Part shown: positions 1-6,221 of the stretch, piece after piece | Position numbering within the stretch: the first letter of the stretch is position 1 | Layout of the letters: each line of letters opens with the position of its first letter | Source of the DNA: Streptococcus sp. | Lineage (GTDB): Bacteria; Bacillota; Bacilli; Lactobacillales; Streptococcaceae | Direction of reading: 5' to 3' | Assembly (NCBI GenBank): GCA_030825825.1 | Contig: JAPJPE010000036.1 | Span: 1 to 11,066 of the forward strand | DNA: 11,066 nucleotides | Made by a program: the position numbers and the translations under genes | Notes under the pieces: model-generated | What the model was told of the DNA's origin: nothing | Databases searched by the model: none | What the model saw: only the letters and a program-made list of their open reading frames with translations

Positions 1-201
1 ACTCCTTGCAACACTGTGAGCCGCTTGATCCTTGAAGGACGTGCGATTGACTTATACGCAGGGATGAATCTTCCGATGGTTATCGAATTCATCAATAGCA
101 GTCTGACTGGTAGCGAAGGGGACTACCCTGAACGTGCAAAAGAAAGTATTGTCAAGGTCAATGACCTCTTGTCAAACCTTGATGATGATGAAGATGAGTA
201 G
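1..201 (+). CDS. PTS system mannose-family EIIA component, C-terminal fragment (5' end outside the window)
   Basis: This is the end of an open frame entering from the left edge. The frame is open from base 1 (reads TPCNTVSRLI...), so the GTG at 16 is not a real start. The visible 66 residues carry the T-P-C-N stretch and GMNLPMVIEF, which match the C-terminal half of mannose/fructose/N-acetylgalactosamine-class EIIA proteins, followed by an acidic tail (DDDEDE). In that family EIIA accepts phosphate from HPr on an N-terminal histidine and passes it to EIIB; that histidine lies outside the window. The gene sits 82 nt before agaS, as in streptococcal galactosamine/galactose clusters where EIIB, IIC, IID and IIA precede agaS and galM. 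The sugar specificity is inferred from these neighbours. Confidence 0.85.
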   Translation, partial: TPCNTVSRLILEGRAIDLYAGMNLPMVIEFINSSLTGSEGDYPERAKESIVKVNDLLSNLDDDEDE

Positions 202-209
202 GTTGGTAG

Positions 210-240
210 GGAGTCTGGGAGTATCATCTCAGGCTCCTTT
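210..240 (+). terminator. Possible weak intergenic terminator or attenuating hairpin between the EIIA gene and agaS
   Basis: GGAGTCTG at 210-217 can pair with CAGGCTCC at 230-237 through one G-T pair, with two more pairs inside after a GG bulge, and TTT follows. The tail is too short for an efficient terminator. It may lower or separate expression of agaS and galM relative to the PTS genes. Confidence 0.35.
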
Positions 241-283
241 CCCATTTATCAATGTTAGATTGTAGAAAGGAACAACAGGTTCT

Positions 284-1453
284 ATGTTAGACTATACAAA
301 AGAAGACTTGCAGGAGCTAGGAGCAGAGATCACAACACGTGAGATCTACCAACAACCAAGTGTTTGGAAAGAAACAGCCCGCTTGTACCATGAAAGAAAA
401 GCGGAAATAAAAGCTTTCTTAGAAAAAATTGGGCAAGAGCATGCCTATATCAAGGTCATCCTGACAGGGGCTGGGACCTCAGCATATGTGGGGGATACTT
501 TGGTTCCTTACTTGCAGGAAGTGCACGATGAACGGCATTGGAATTTCCAATCCATTGCGACGACCGATATCGTGGCGCATCCACAAACCTATTTCAAAAA
601 AGAAGTGGTGACTGTCTTGGTTTCCTTTGCACGAAGTGGCAACTCGCCTGAAAGTGTTGCGACAGTTGAGTTAGCTCAAGACTTGGTCGATGAACTCTAT
701 CAGATTACCATTACTTGTGCGGAAGAAGGAAAACTGGCCCAGCATGCCCACGGAGATGAGCGCAACCTTTTGCTTCTCCAACCAAAAGAAACCAATGATG
801 CTGGCTTTGCCATGACTTCGAGCTTTACCTCTATGCTCCTGACAGCTCTCTTGGTCTTTGATCCAAGTGAGGAAAAAACCAAAGAAAAACGGGTAGAAGA
901 ATTGATTCATCTGTCAGAGCAGGTCTTGGAGAAAGATCGCGAGGTCAAGGAAGTGGTCGATCTAGACTTTGAGCGCGTGATCTATCTAGGAGCGGGGCCT
1001 TTCTTTGGGCTAGCCCATGAAGCCCAGCTCAAGATTTTGGAATTGACTGCAGGAAAAATCGCGACCATGTACGAGAGTCCTGTCGGCTTCCGTCATGGAC
1101 CGAAATCCCTCATCAATGATCAGACACTCGTCTTGGTCTTTGGATCCATTGATCCTTATACCCGACAGTATGATCTGGACTTGGTTCGAGAAGTTGCAGG
1201 GGATCAGATTGCCCGTCAGGTCGTCCTCTTGACCAATCAAGCTGCAGGAATCGAGCATGTACGAGAAGTGTTAGTAGAAGCTTCTGCAGACTCATTAGAT
1301 ATCTACCGTGCCTTCCCATACATTATCTATGGTCAATTGATTTCTCTCTTGACTTCGCTCAAGGTGCAAAATCGCCCAGACACACCTTCACCGACTGGTA
1401 CCGTCAATCGGGTTGTTCAAGGGGTAATCATCCATCCATTTCATAAAGAATAG
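284..1453 (+). CDS. agaS: AgaS-type SIS-domain sugar-phosphate isomerase/deaminase
   Basis: The 389-residue protein matches AgaS in length and motifs. AgaS proteins are cytoplasmic enzymes with two SIS folds that act on galactosamine-6-phosphate or tagatose/galactose-type sugar phosphates delivered by the PTS. The first SIS domain spans about residues 57-195, with TGAGTSAYVG at 61-70 and SFARSGNSPES at 114-124. The second spans about 230-370, with LGAGPFFGLAHEAQLK at 235-250 and ESPVGFRHGP at 264-273. ATG 284 is preceded by GAAAGGA (265-271), a slightly long spacing of 12 nt. The gene lies between the PTS EIIA gene and galM, the usual streptococcal order, which supports a role in using host-glycan galactose or N-acetylgalactosamine. 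The exact substrate (deaminase or isomerase) cannot be decided from the sequence. Confidence 0.92.
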   Translation: MLDYTKEDLQELGAEITTREIYQQPSVWKETARLYHERKAEIKAFLEKIGQEHAYIKVILTGAGTSAYVGDTLVPYLQEVHDERHWNFQSIATTDIVAHPQTYFKKEVVTVLVSFARSGNSPESVATVELAQDLVDELYQITITCAEEGKLAQHAHGDERNLLLLQPKETNDAGFAMTSSFTSMLLTALLVFDPSEEKTKEKRVEELIHLSEQVLEKDREVKEVVDLDFERVIYLGAGPFFGLAHEAQLKILELTAGKIATMYESPVGFRHGPKSLINDQTLVLVFGSIDPYTRQYDLDLVREVAGDQIARQVVLLTNQAAGIEHVREVLVEASADSLDIYRAFPYIIYGQLISLLTSLKVQNRPDTPSPTGTVNRVVQGVIIHPFHKE

Positions 1454-1489
1454 CCACTAATTTTCTATAAAAAGTGGAGTGTTTCTTCT
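1454..1489 (+). terminator. Hairpin between agaS and galM, probably weak or leaky
   Basis: CCACT-AA-TTTT (1454-1464) pairs with AAAAAGTGG (1469-1477) around a CTAT loop, leaving a 2-nt bulge. The downstream AGTGTTTCTTCTT is only moderately T-rich. galM starts 58 nt beyond the stem and no clear promoter lies between, so read-through is expected; the hairpin may protect the agaS 3' end or lower galM expression. Confidence 0.35.
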
Positions 1490-1534
1490 TGTGAAACTGA
1501 TACGATGGAGAAAAACAGTGAGAGGAGAAGGTTT

Positions 1535-2575
1535 GTGAAACAGTATCAAGAAAGCGTGTTTGGGGAATGGCAGAATCAAGAGGTTCGGGCTTATCGCCTC
1601 GAAAATGACAAGGGCTACCAATTATCTGTCATGACCTATGGGGCGACGATTTTAGAATATGTGACACCGGATAAAGAAGATCAGTTTACGAATATTATTC
1701 TAGGCTTTGATCGCTTTGAGGACTATGTGGGCAATAGCCCTAAATATGGGGCTAGTATTGGCCCGGTAGCAGGCCGGATTGCAGGGGCAAGTTTTGAACT
1801 CAATGGTCAGACCTATCACTTGGAAGCCAATAATGGTACCAACTGCAACCACAGTGGACCGACGGGCTGGGACAGTGCCTTGTTTAGCGTGGAGTCGGTA
1901 ACGGATCAGGAAATTACTCTGTACACAGAGCGTGCAGATGGTACCGGCGGTTTCCCTGGAAATCTCAAGATCTGGGTAACCTATGGTTTGACGGAAGATG
2001 GTGAACTTGAGATTGCCTATCGGGTAGAAACGGATCAAGATACCTTGGTCAACCCGACCAACCACAGCTATTTCAACCTATCTGGGAACTTCACCCAGCC
2101 GATCAATGACCATGTCTTTCAGATCAACCATCAAGGGCTTTACCCTATCCATCCAGACGGTGTTCCTCTTCAGACCGTGGATAGAGAAAGTCCGGTTGTC
2201 CAGCATCTCTACCAAGCCATGCTCTTGGAGGATCTTTTTAAGGACTCTGATCCGCAAATCCGCCTGGTAGAAGGATTAGACCATCCATTTGCTCTTCCAG
2301 AAGGGCATGAAAATGCTGGCTTTCTTTACCATCAGCCATCTGGACGTTTCTTGACCTTCAAGTCAGAAGCCCCAGCCTTGGTGGTATATTCAGCCAATTT
2401 CGTAGACGAAACGGTTCATCTGCAAGGCCAACCAATGGTGCAGCACAATGGCTTGGCTCTAGAATTCCAAACAGTGCCAGATGCCATTCACAGTGATCAG
2501 GCTGAAAAGGTCATCTTGAGAGCAGGTCAAGTCTTCACCAGCAAGACTAGCTACCATGCCATCGCTAAGAAATAA
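1535..2575 (+). CDS. galM: Aldose 1-epimerase (galactose mutarotase)
   Basis: GalM interconverts the alpha and beta anomers of galactose and related sugars in the cytoplasm. The 346-residue product carries the residues expected at the active site: R81 (GPVAGRIAG), H106 (NNGTNCNHSG), H177 in NPTNHSYFNL as the likely acid, D250 in GLDHPF, and E310 in LALE as the likely base. I chose GTG 1535 over the in-frame ATG at 1505. AGGAG at 1523-1527 lies 7 nt before the GTG, and the resulting N-terminus MKQYQESVFG has the form of other streptococcal GalM proteins; ATG 1505 has no ribosome site and would add ten unconserved residues. It is the last gene of the operon, followed by a terminator. Its place next to agaS and the PTS fits processing of galactose released from glycans. 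Confidence 0.93.
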   Translation: MKQYQESVFGEWQNQEVRAYRLENDKGYQLSVMTYGATILEYVTPDKEDQFTNIILGFDRFEDYVGNSPKYGASIGPVAGRIAGASFELNGQTYHLEANNGTNCNHSGPTGWDSALFSVESVTDQEITLYTERADGTGGFPGNLKIWVTYGLTEDGELEIAYRVETDQDTLVNPTNHSYFNLSGNFTQPINDHVFQINHQGLYPIHPDGVPLQTVDRESPVVQHLYQAMLLEDLFKDSDPQIRLVEGLDHPFALPEGHENAGFLYHQPSGRFLTFKSEAPALVVYSANFVDETVHLQGQPMVQHNGLALEFQTVPDAIHSDQAEKVILRAGQVFTSKTSYHAIAKK

Positions 2576-2635
2576 GGAGGAAAGGGGTGACCCAAACAAG
2601 AATGTGAAATCCTTGCTTGGGACATCCTCTTTTTC
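2576..2635 (+). terminator. Rho-independent terminator after galM
   Basis: CCCAA-A-CAAG (2591-2600) pairs with CTTG-C-TTGGG (2612-2621) with one mismatch. An outer arm, GAGGA (2577-2581) with TCCTC (2625-2629), extends the stem, and T5 follows at 2630-2634. It ends the PTS–agaS–galM transcript. Confidence 0.75.
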
Positions 2636-2659
2636 TCGAAAAAAATTTTTTAGAAAAAC

Positions 2660-2692
2660 TATAAGGAAAGTTTAAGCTTCCTATCGTATACT
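2660..2692 (+). promoter_or_regulatory. CiaR-type operator and promoter of the small RNA gene
   Basis: TATAAG (2660-2665), GAAAG (2666-2670) and TTTAAG (2671-2676) form a direct repeat with a 5-nt spacer. It matches the CiaR box of streptococci (TTTAAG-N5-TTTAAG) with one mismatch, in the first half. Exactly 10 nt later lies a -10 box TATACT (2687-2692), the arrangement known for promoters activated by the CiaRH two-component system. No separate -35 box is needed in such promoters. Confidence 0.82.
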
Positions 2693-2698
2693 AATACC

Positions 2699-2791
2699 AT
2701 CATCAAAGACCTCCTAACTTTGAATGATAAAACTCCTAAAACTTTTTCATAATAATCTCCCTATAAGAGCCACCAAAACCGGTGGCTTTTT
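2699..2791 (+). ncRNA. Cia-dependent small RNA (csRNA family)
   Basis: Transcription from the CiaR-type promoter should begin near 2699 and end at the terminator near 2791, giving about 93 nt, within the csRNA size range. The 5' hairpin pairs ATCATCAAAG (2699-2708) with CTTTG-A-ATGAT (2718-2728) and exposes CCTCCT (2710-2715) in its loop. The single-stranded middle carries CTCCT (2733-2737) and CTCCCT (2757-2762). All three are complementary to ribosome binding sites. This anti-Shine-Dalgarno layout between two hairpins is the hallmark of csRNAs, which base-pair with mRNA start regions to repress translation (competence genes in pneumococcus). The RNA identity and CiaR control are inferred from sequence; which member of the family this is, and its targets, cannot be told here. 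Confidence 0.82.
2767..2791 (+). terminator. Terminator of the csRNA gene
   Basis: AGCCACC (2768-2774) pairs perfectly with GGTGGCT (2781-2787) around AAAACC, followed by a run of T. It is a strong intrinsic terminator and defines the 3' end of the small RNA. Confidence 0.9.
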
Positions 2792-2795
2792 CTAT

Positions 2796-2967
2796 GTACC
2801 TTAGCGAACGTTAGTGAGCTTAGGTACATTGATGCAGTTTGAGCGGAGCGAAAACTACGTTCCTTATTCTTTACGAGCATTAGCGAGTTTAGGTACATTG
2901 ACGCAGTTCGAACGCAAGTGAGAACTACGATCTTTAAAAAATTAATGAGGTGAACTCAGAGAGTTCA
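2796..2967 (+). repeat. Array of short hairpins with a shared core (intergenic repeat, unnamed)
   Basis: The gap between the csRNA gene and the lipoprotein genes holds no credible coding sequence. It has four hairpins in a row, at 2796-2827, 2836-2856, 2869-2892 and 2905-2926. Each has an outer stem, then GA opposite GA, a 2-bp inner stem and a 3-4 nt loop. Hairpins 1+2 and 3+4 also form a tandem duplication of about 52 bp with a 69-70 bp period (2811-2862 and 2880-2932). Outer stems differ by paired changes: AGTTT/AAACT in hairpin 2, AGTTC/GAACT in hairpin 4. A separate perfect 7-bp stem, TGAACTC-aga-GAGTTCA, follows at 2951-2967. I do not recognise a named family. Similarity to BOX/RUP-type streptococcal intergenic repeats is possible but not shown. 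Confidence 0.7.
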
Positions 2968-2994
2968 ACCGAACCAAAGGTACCGAAGTATTTT
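2910..2994 (+). repeat. Left copy of a direct repeat flanking the lipoprotein region
   Basis: Positions 2911-2941 match 6235-6265 at 28 of 31 positions, including a shared GATCTTTAAAAAA. Both copies are followed, in the same orientation, by GGTACCGAAG (2979-2988 here, 6280-6289 on the right). The spacing between the two blocks differs: 37 nt here, 14 nt on the right. Confidence 0.65.
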
Positions 2995-3021
2995 AATAGA
3001 GCGTAAGCTCTTTATTTTTTT
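2995..3021 (+). terminator. Plus-strand terminator at the end of the hairpin array
   Basis: AGAGC (2998-3002), loop GTAA and GCTCT (3007-3011) are followed by TTA and seven T (3015-3021). It could stop plus-strand read-through from the csRNA region before it runs into the minus-strand lipoprotein genes. Confidence 0.6.
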
Positions 3022-3060
3022 GCACAGAAAAAAGCTCCTTGAGAAAATCTCAAGGAGCAG
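3012..3060 (-). repeat. 49-bp repeat containing the terminator, copy 1
   Basis: This segment matches 4563-4611 at 47 of 49 positions; the differences are at 3023/4574 and 3056/4607. Both copies lie just after the stop codon of a lipoprotein gene and include its terminator. Confidence 0.9.
3028..3058 (-). terminator. Terminator of the two-domain lipoprotein gene
   Basis: GCTCCTTGAGA (3034-3044) and TCTCAAGGAGC (3048-3058) form a perfect 11-bp stem with a 3-nt loop. On the minus strand it is followed by six U (A-run 3028-3033). It starts 11 nt after the stop codon. Confidence 0.92.
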
Positions 3061-3068
3061 TGGAATGA

Positions 3069-4376
3069 CTACTTGCTCGTTGCATCAGACACTTTTTTGA
3101 ATTTTGCTGAAATAATCGTATTTAGATTATTCCGTCCATCGCGTTGCTCAATCGTCAACGTTAAAATATCTCCATCAATAGAGTATTTATACGTAGTTTC
3201 TTTAGCGACAGGTCCAATGGACATGGTTGCAAGTTGCACAATATTGATAGCTTCTGGGAAGATAATCGTTTGGTTTGCTGTATCTAATTTACCGTTCTTC
3301 AATACAGAATGAATTTTAGCATTACCTCTATCAAATTCATAAGTTGTATTGGGCAAGTCTTTAGCGCCATCCTGTAGATTGACTGATAATTTGGTAAATT
3401 GATTTTTAATATATTCGTCTTTCGTTTGAGTCACTTTAGATGAATCTTTTTGTTTTAAGTAATCGTAGAACCTTCCAAAACCATCTGCTAGAGATACAGT
3501 ATAGTCGAATTCAACAGATGTATCTGTAATGTTCAACGTTGGTTTTAAATCTTTCCATGCCTCAGGATAGATCAACTTGATAGCCGAATCATCATTGTCA
3601 AAATCTTTAAAGGCTAAGCTACGTTCAAGAGCTGGTCGGAAGTCGATGGCTTGCCATTTTCCTTCAATTGGAACAGGGTCTTTTTGAGTAGTGCTTCCTT
3701 TACGTTTGAAGTGTAGTTCATAGTGAACTGGAAGATTATTTTTCTTCGCTTTTCCGTCAATCGTGACATAAAGCATGTCGTCTTTTAATTTGTAGTGATA
3801 TGTGTTTGGCGAAACGCGATTTTCACCGAATGAGAAGAAGAATGAGTTTGCTACTGAAAGTCCTTCATCAAAGGTCATTGTTTTGGCACCTTGATCAATA
3901 GAACCCGTTGCTTCGTAGCTAAACACGCCAGTATCTTTATTCATGCTGACTTTGTATTTCTTAAAGTCGCCTGCAAATCCTTCATGAGAGTCATACATGA
4001 TTTTTTTGAATTCTTCTTCAGTCTTGCCTCTAGCTTCTGTTGTGACAGTGTAGAAAGCTTTAATAAAGTTATCAATGTTATAGTCGTATTTAATCGTTGC
4101 CGTATTGTTTTCAATCTTCATGTCCATTTTGAAGTCTTTAACAGATTCAAGCAAGTGTGCAAAGTGGATTCCATGGAGGGTATAGGCACCGATGGATTCC
4201 GTTAAAGCATCGAGAGTATCGACTAATTCCCATTCGCCATCAATCGTTTCGACTTTTGCTGTTTCTGTTTTAGCAGCATTTTTAGAGCCACTTTGTTTTT
4301 GAGAACAAGAAGCTAGTAGGAAGACTGAGAGCAGAGCAACGAATGCTAAAAATAATTTTTTATAACGTCTAATCAT
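3069..4376 (-). CDS. Secreted lipoprotein with two copies of an unrecognised GxW-type domain
   Basis: The function of this 435-residue protein is unknown. The N-terminus is a lipoprotein signal: positive residues (RRYKK), a hydrophobic stretch, then the lipobox L-A-S-C with C24 as the lipid-anchored residue, so the mature protein should sit on the outer face of the membrane. A short polar linker leads to two tandem domains, about 47-226 (starting GEW) and 239-429 (starting GKW). Each has a TMTFDE/TIIFPE motif and ends with a Y-x-Y...D-x-L-x-(V/L)-T-I strand pattern and (H/K)FK(R/K). The second copy resembles the next lipoprotein (4620-5348) more than it does the first copy. The opening G-x-W and strand-rich ending recall lipocalin-like barrels; this is a guess. 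The start is firm: AAGGAGGT (4390-4383) lies 6 nt before ATG, and a good promoter lies upstream. The coding DNA looks more AT-rich than the flanking genes. Confidence 0.88.
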   Translation of the reverse strand: MIRRYKKLFLAFVALLSVFLLASCSQKQSGSKNAAKTETAKVETIDGEWELVDTLDALTESIGAYTLHGIHFAHLLESVKDFKMDMKIENNTATIKYDYNIDNFIKAFYTVTTEARGKTEEEFKKIMYDSHEGFAGDFKKYKVSMNKDTGVFSYEATGSIDQGAKTMTFDEGLSVANSFFFSFGENRVSPNTYHYKLKDDMLYVTIDGKAKKNNLPVHYELHFKRKGSTTQKDPVPIEGKWQAIDFRPALERSLAFKDFDNDDSAIKLIYPEAWKDLKPTLNITDTSVEFDYTVSLADGFGRFYDYLKQKDSSKVTQTKDEYIKNQFTKLSVNLQDGAKDLPNTTYEFDRGNAKIHSVLKNGKLDTANQTIIFPEAINIVQLATMSIGPVAKETTYKYSIDGDILTLTIEQRDGRNNLNTIISAKFKKVSDATSK

Positions 4377-4382
4377 CGTTAG

Positions 4383-4390
4383 ACCTCCTT
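4383..4390 (-). promoter_or_regulatory. Ribosome binding site of the two-domain lipoprotein gene
   Basis: The minus strand reads AAGGAGGT, a near-perfect Shine-Dalgarno sequence, 6 nt before the ATG at 4376. It fixes the start and suggests strong translation. Confidence 0.88.
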
Positions 4391-4416
4391 AAAATAGATG
4401 ATTGTATTACGCTTAT

Positions 4417-4445
4417 ATTATACGTTCAACACAATTGTTTTGCAA
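4417..4445 (-). promoter_or_regulatory. Promoter of the two-domain lipoprotein gene
   Basis: On the minus strand, TTGCAA (4445-4440) and a perfect TATAAT (4422-4417) are 17 nt apart, giving a strong sigma-A promoter. The leader would be about 35 nt. With the terminator at 4579-4609, it makes this gene a separate transcription unit. Confidence 0.85.
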
Positions 4446-4562
4446 GGGCTTTCAAACGAATCGCAATTTTGTTTTGTAACTTGACCGATTATTCAACATA
4501 AGAAACGTAAAAATTGTATGTAGCAGAGTACCCAATAGATGAGATTCTCAAGGTTTCCTAAA

Positions 4563-4611
4563 TTATTTTTTTGAACAGAAAAAAGCTCCTTGAGAAAATC
4601 TCAAGGGGCAG
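4563..4611 (-). repeat. 49-bp repeat containing the terminator, copy 2
   Basis: This is the second copy of the segment at 3012-3060, identical at 47 of 49 positions, including the T7 and A6 runs and the whole hairpin. Confidence 0.9.
4579..4609 (-). terminator. Terminator of the two-gene lipoprotein operon
   Basis: GCTCCTTGAGA (4585-4595) pairs with TCTCAAGGGGC (4599-4609). One base differs from copy 1, turning a standard pair into a mismatch or wobble, so the stem is slightly weaker. The A-run 4579-4584 supplies the U-tract on the minus strand. It ends the transcript 10 nt after the stop at 4620. Confidence 0.88.
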
Positions 4612-4619
4612 GGAGTTAT

Positions 4620-5348
4620 TTAATTAGTTTTAGGATCTGAAACTTTCTTGAATTTCATCGGATAAACGAGATGTGCTCCTGTTTCTTCGAATGTTTTTTC
4701 AGCGTAAATTGTAAGGATGTCACCATTCAATTCGTAGTGATAAGTAATTGGTACGTCTGTAGAATTAATATAAAGAGGTAGAACTCCAAAGATGTTTGGA
4801 ACTTCAGGGAATACGATCGTTTTTGCTTTCTCGTTTAAAACCCCATCATTTAACGTTGCAGTTAACACTTTTGTATTGTTATCAAACGTTCCAGTTTGAT
4901 GTTTAAAGCTTTCAAATTTCTTTTCTCTTACGCCTAGAAGGATGGCAGTAGCTTCTTCTTTTGTAGGATATTTATCTTTATTCTGTTCAGCATAAAAATC
5001 AATATACTTATTCATATCTGCACTATAAGAATAAGTTACATCTGTTCCTGTAATTTTTAGAGTCGGAACGATATCTTGGAAGGCTTCAGTAACCTTTAAT
5101 CGACTATTAGCATCATCATAATAAATTAAGAAAGTACGTTCCACTGTATCTCTAAAATCTACAGCTTTCCAGTCTCCTTCGAGTGAGACTGGGGTAGGTG
5201 CTACTGTGGTAGTTTCTGCAACTGTTGTAGTCTCAGCGGTTGTTTGTTGTTTCTGTTGCTGTTGTTTCTGTTGTTGCCCACATCCTGATACAAATAGAAG
5301 AGCAAGAAGGGAAAACATCCATAGGGAACTTTTTTTCATATTGTTCAT
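4620..5348 (-). CDS. Secreted lipoprotein with one copy of the GxW-type domain
   Basis: This 242-residue protein has no function that I recognise. It begins with a lipoprotein signal ending in the lipobox V-S-G-C (C23). A low-complexity linker follows: a glutamine-rich run at about 25-35 and two AETTTV units at 38-49, probably a flexible spacer from the membrane. One domain spans about 58-235, starting GDW, with TIVFPE (177-182) and YHYELNGDILTI near the end. It is clearly related to the second domain of the two-domain lipoprotein: GDWKAVDFR against GKWQAIDFR, and both end in KFKKVSD. The start follows AAGGAG (5363-5358) by 9 nt, and the site begins right after the stop codon of the upstream lipoprotein gene, only 15 nt away, so the two are co-transcribed. 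Confidence 0.87.
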   Translation of the reverse strand: MNNMKKSSLWMFSLLALLFVSGCGQQQKQQQQKQQTTAETTTVAETTTVAPTPVSLEGDWKAVDFRDTVERTFLIYYDDANSRLKVTEAFQDIVPTLKITGTDVTYSYSADMNKYIDFYAEQNKDKYPTKEEATAILLGVREKKFESFKHQTGTFDNNTKVLTATLNDGVLNEKAKTIVFPEVPNIFGVLPLYINSTDVPITYHYELNGDILTIYAEKTFEETGAHLVYPMKFKKVSDPKTN

Positions 5349-5363
5349 GATTGATCACTCCTT

Positions 5364-6086
5364 CTAATGATTGTCTCCTACGTAATTGAAACGAAGACGT
5401 ATTACTCTAAAATGACTTTGTTCATCTTGACCTTCAGCATAAAGTGTTAGTTGGTTACCTTCAACGGTGTAAGTATAAGTAATTGGTACAAGTGAGTTAT
5501 ACGTGGTTCCCATAACAATTCTACTTAAAAATGTAGGTGTTTCAGGGAACGTAATAGTATGTTTCTGCGTATCGATTTCTCCAGTTAGAGAATAATCATA
5601 GGCATAATTAGGTTCGTCAAGAGTAATCTTTGTATGTTTCAAATTTGGAATATAATTCTTAAATTCAGCAGTTTTATTTTTTAAATACGATTCATAATTC
5701 GCTTTGTTCTCTCCTGTTGCAAATGCTTGATCCTCATACAGTTCTCTGTAATCAAAATGGTACTTCAATTCAACGGTTTTATCTTTAATGGTCATTGTCA
5801 TCTTAACCTTATCGAAGTCATCAAGCATTAGTACGGCGGCTAGTTTTTTGATATTAGAAGCTAGGAATACTTTCTGAATGGTCATTTGTTGGTCAGTCCA
5901 TTTCCAAGTTCCTTGTTGATCCTTTGTAAGATCTTGTGGTGCTTTTATTGTTTGAGGAGATTTATTTGTTTGAGAAGACTTATTTGTTTTAGAAGACTGC
6001 GATGGAGAAGACTGACATCCCGCAATAAGGAGCACTGCAAAGAATGCCAAGAAACCGAAAAGGATCTTCTTTGTTTTAGTAAACAT
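5364..6086 (-). CDS. Secreted lipoprotein, first gene of the lipoprotein operon
   Basis: This is a 240-residue predicted lipoprotein of unknown function. I chose ATG 6086 over the upstream in-frame ATG at 6125: AGGAGGT (6099-6093) lies 6 nt before it, and it gives a normal signal peptide (KTKK, hydrophobic core, lipobox I-A-G-C with C24). The longer start would add 13 residues and has no ribosome site. A Ser/Thr/Asn/Lys/Gln linker at about 25-50 contains repeated TNKS units. One domain follows, starting GTW at 59-61, with TITFPE (177-182) and YTYTVEGNQLTLYAE near the end, the same pattern as in its two neighbours but more diverged. The three proteins are probably products of local gene duplication. 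Confidence 0.86.
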   Translation of the reverse strand: MFTKTKKILFGFLAFFAVLLIAGCQSSPSQSSKTNKSSQTNKSPQTIKAPQDLTKDQQGTWKWTDQQMTIQKVFLASNIKKLAAVLMLDDFDKVKMTMTIKDKTVELKYHFDYRELYEDQAFATGENKANYESYLKNKTAEFKNYIPNLKHTKITLDEPNYAYDYSLTGEIDTQKHTITFPETPTFLSRIVMGTTYNSLVPITYTYTVEGNQLTLYAEGQDEQSHFRVIRLRFNYVGDNH

Positions 6087-6136
6087 AAATTTACCTCCTA
6101 AACGTTGTTGCTTTAATTTTATCATTAAAGGAAATA

Positions 6137-6142
6137 ATTATA
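6137..6142 (-). promoter_or_regulatory. Possible -10 box for the two-gene lipoprotein operon
   Basis: The minus strand reads TATAAT here, 50 nt before the start codon at 6086. I found no good -35 box at the right distance, so the promoter position is tentative. A second AT-rich candidate (TAAAAT) lies closer to the gene. Confidence 0.35.
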
Positions 6143-6221
6143 AAGTGAAATGGTGAGCGATAGATGAAGAAGAAGGGACTGTATAATAAAAAGAAAGGTT
6201 GGCGATGAGGGCAACCGTTCA

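Noticed and set aside
1505..1534. ATG 1505 as the galM start
   Set aside because: There is no ribosome site before it, while the AGGAG at 1523-1527 is placed for GTG 1535, which gives the expected GalM N-terminus.
2810..2922. An open plus-strand frame through the hairpin array giving a repeated peptide (SLGTL.QFER twice)
   Set aside because: The repeat comes from the 69-bp tandem duplication being a multiple of three. There is no start with a ribosome site, and base changes follow hairpin pairing rather than codon positions.
2796..3021. CRISPR array in the repeat-rich intergenic region
   Set aside because: Only two long units, themselves made of different hairpins; no identical direct repeats with regular unique spacers and no cas genes.
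3073..4205. Plus-strand frames opposite the two-domain lipoprotein gene (3073-3312 and 3891-4205)
   Set aside because: They are shadows of a gene with a strong promoter, ribosome site, signal peptide and internal repeats on the minus strand.
6087..6125. Longer start (ATG 6125) for the first lipoprotein
   Set aside because: It has no ribosome site and would put 13 extra residues before a typical signal peptide; ATG 6086 has AGGAGGT at the right distance.
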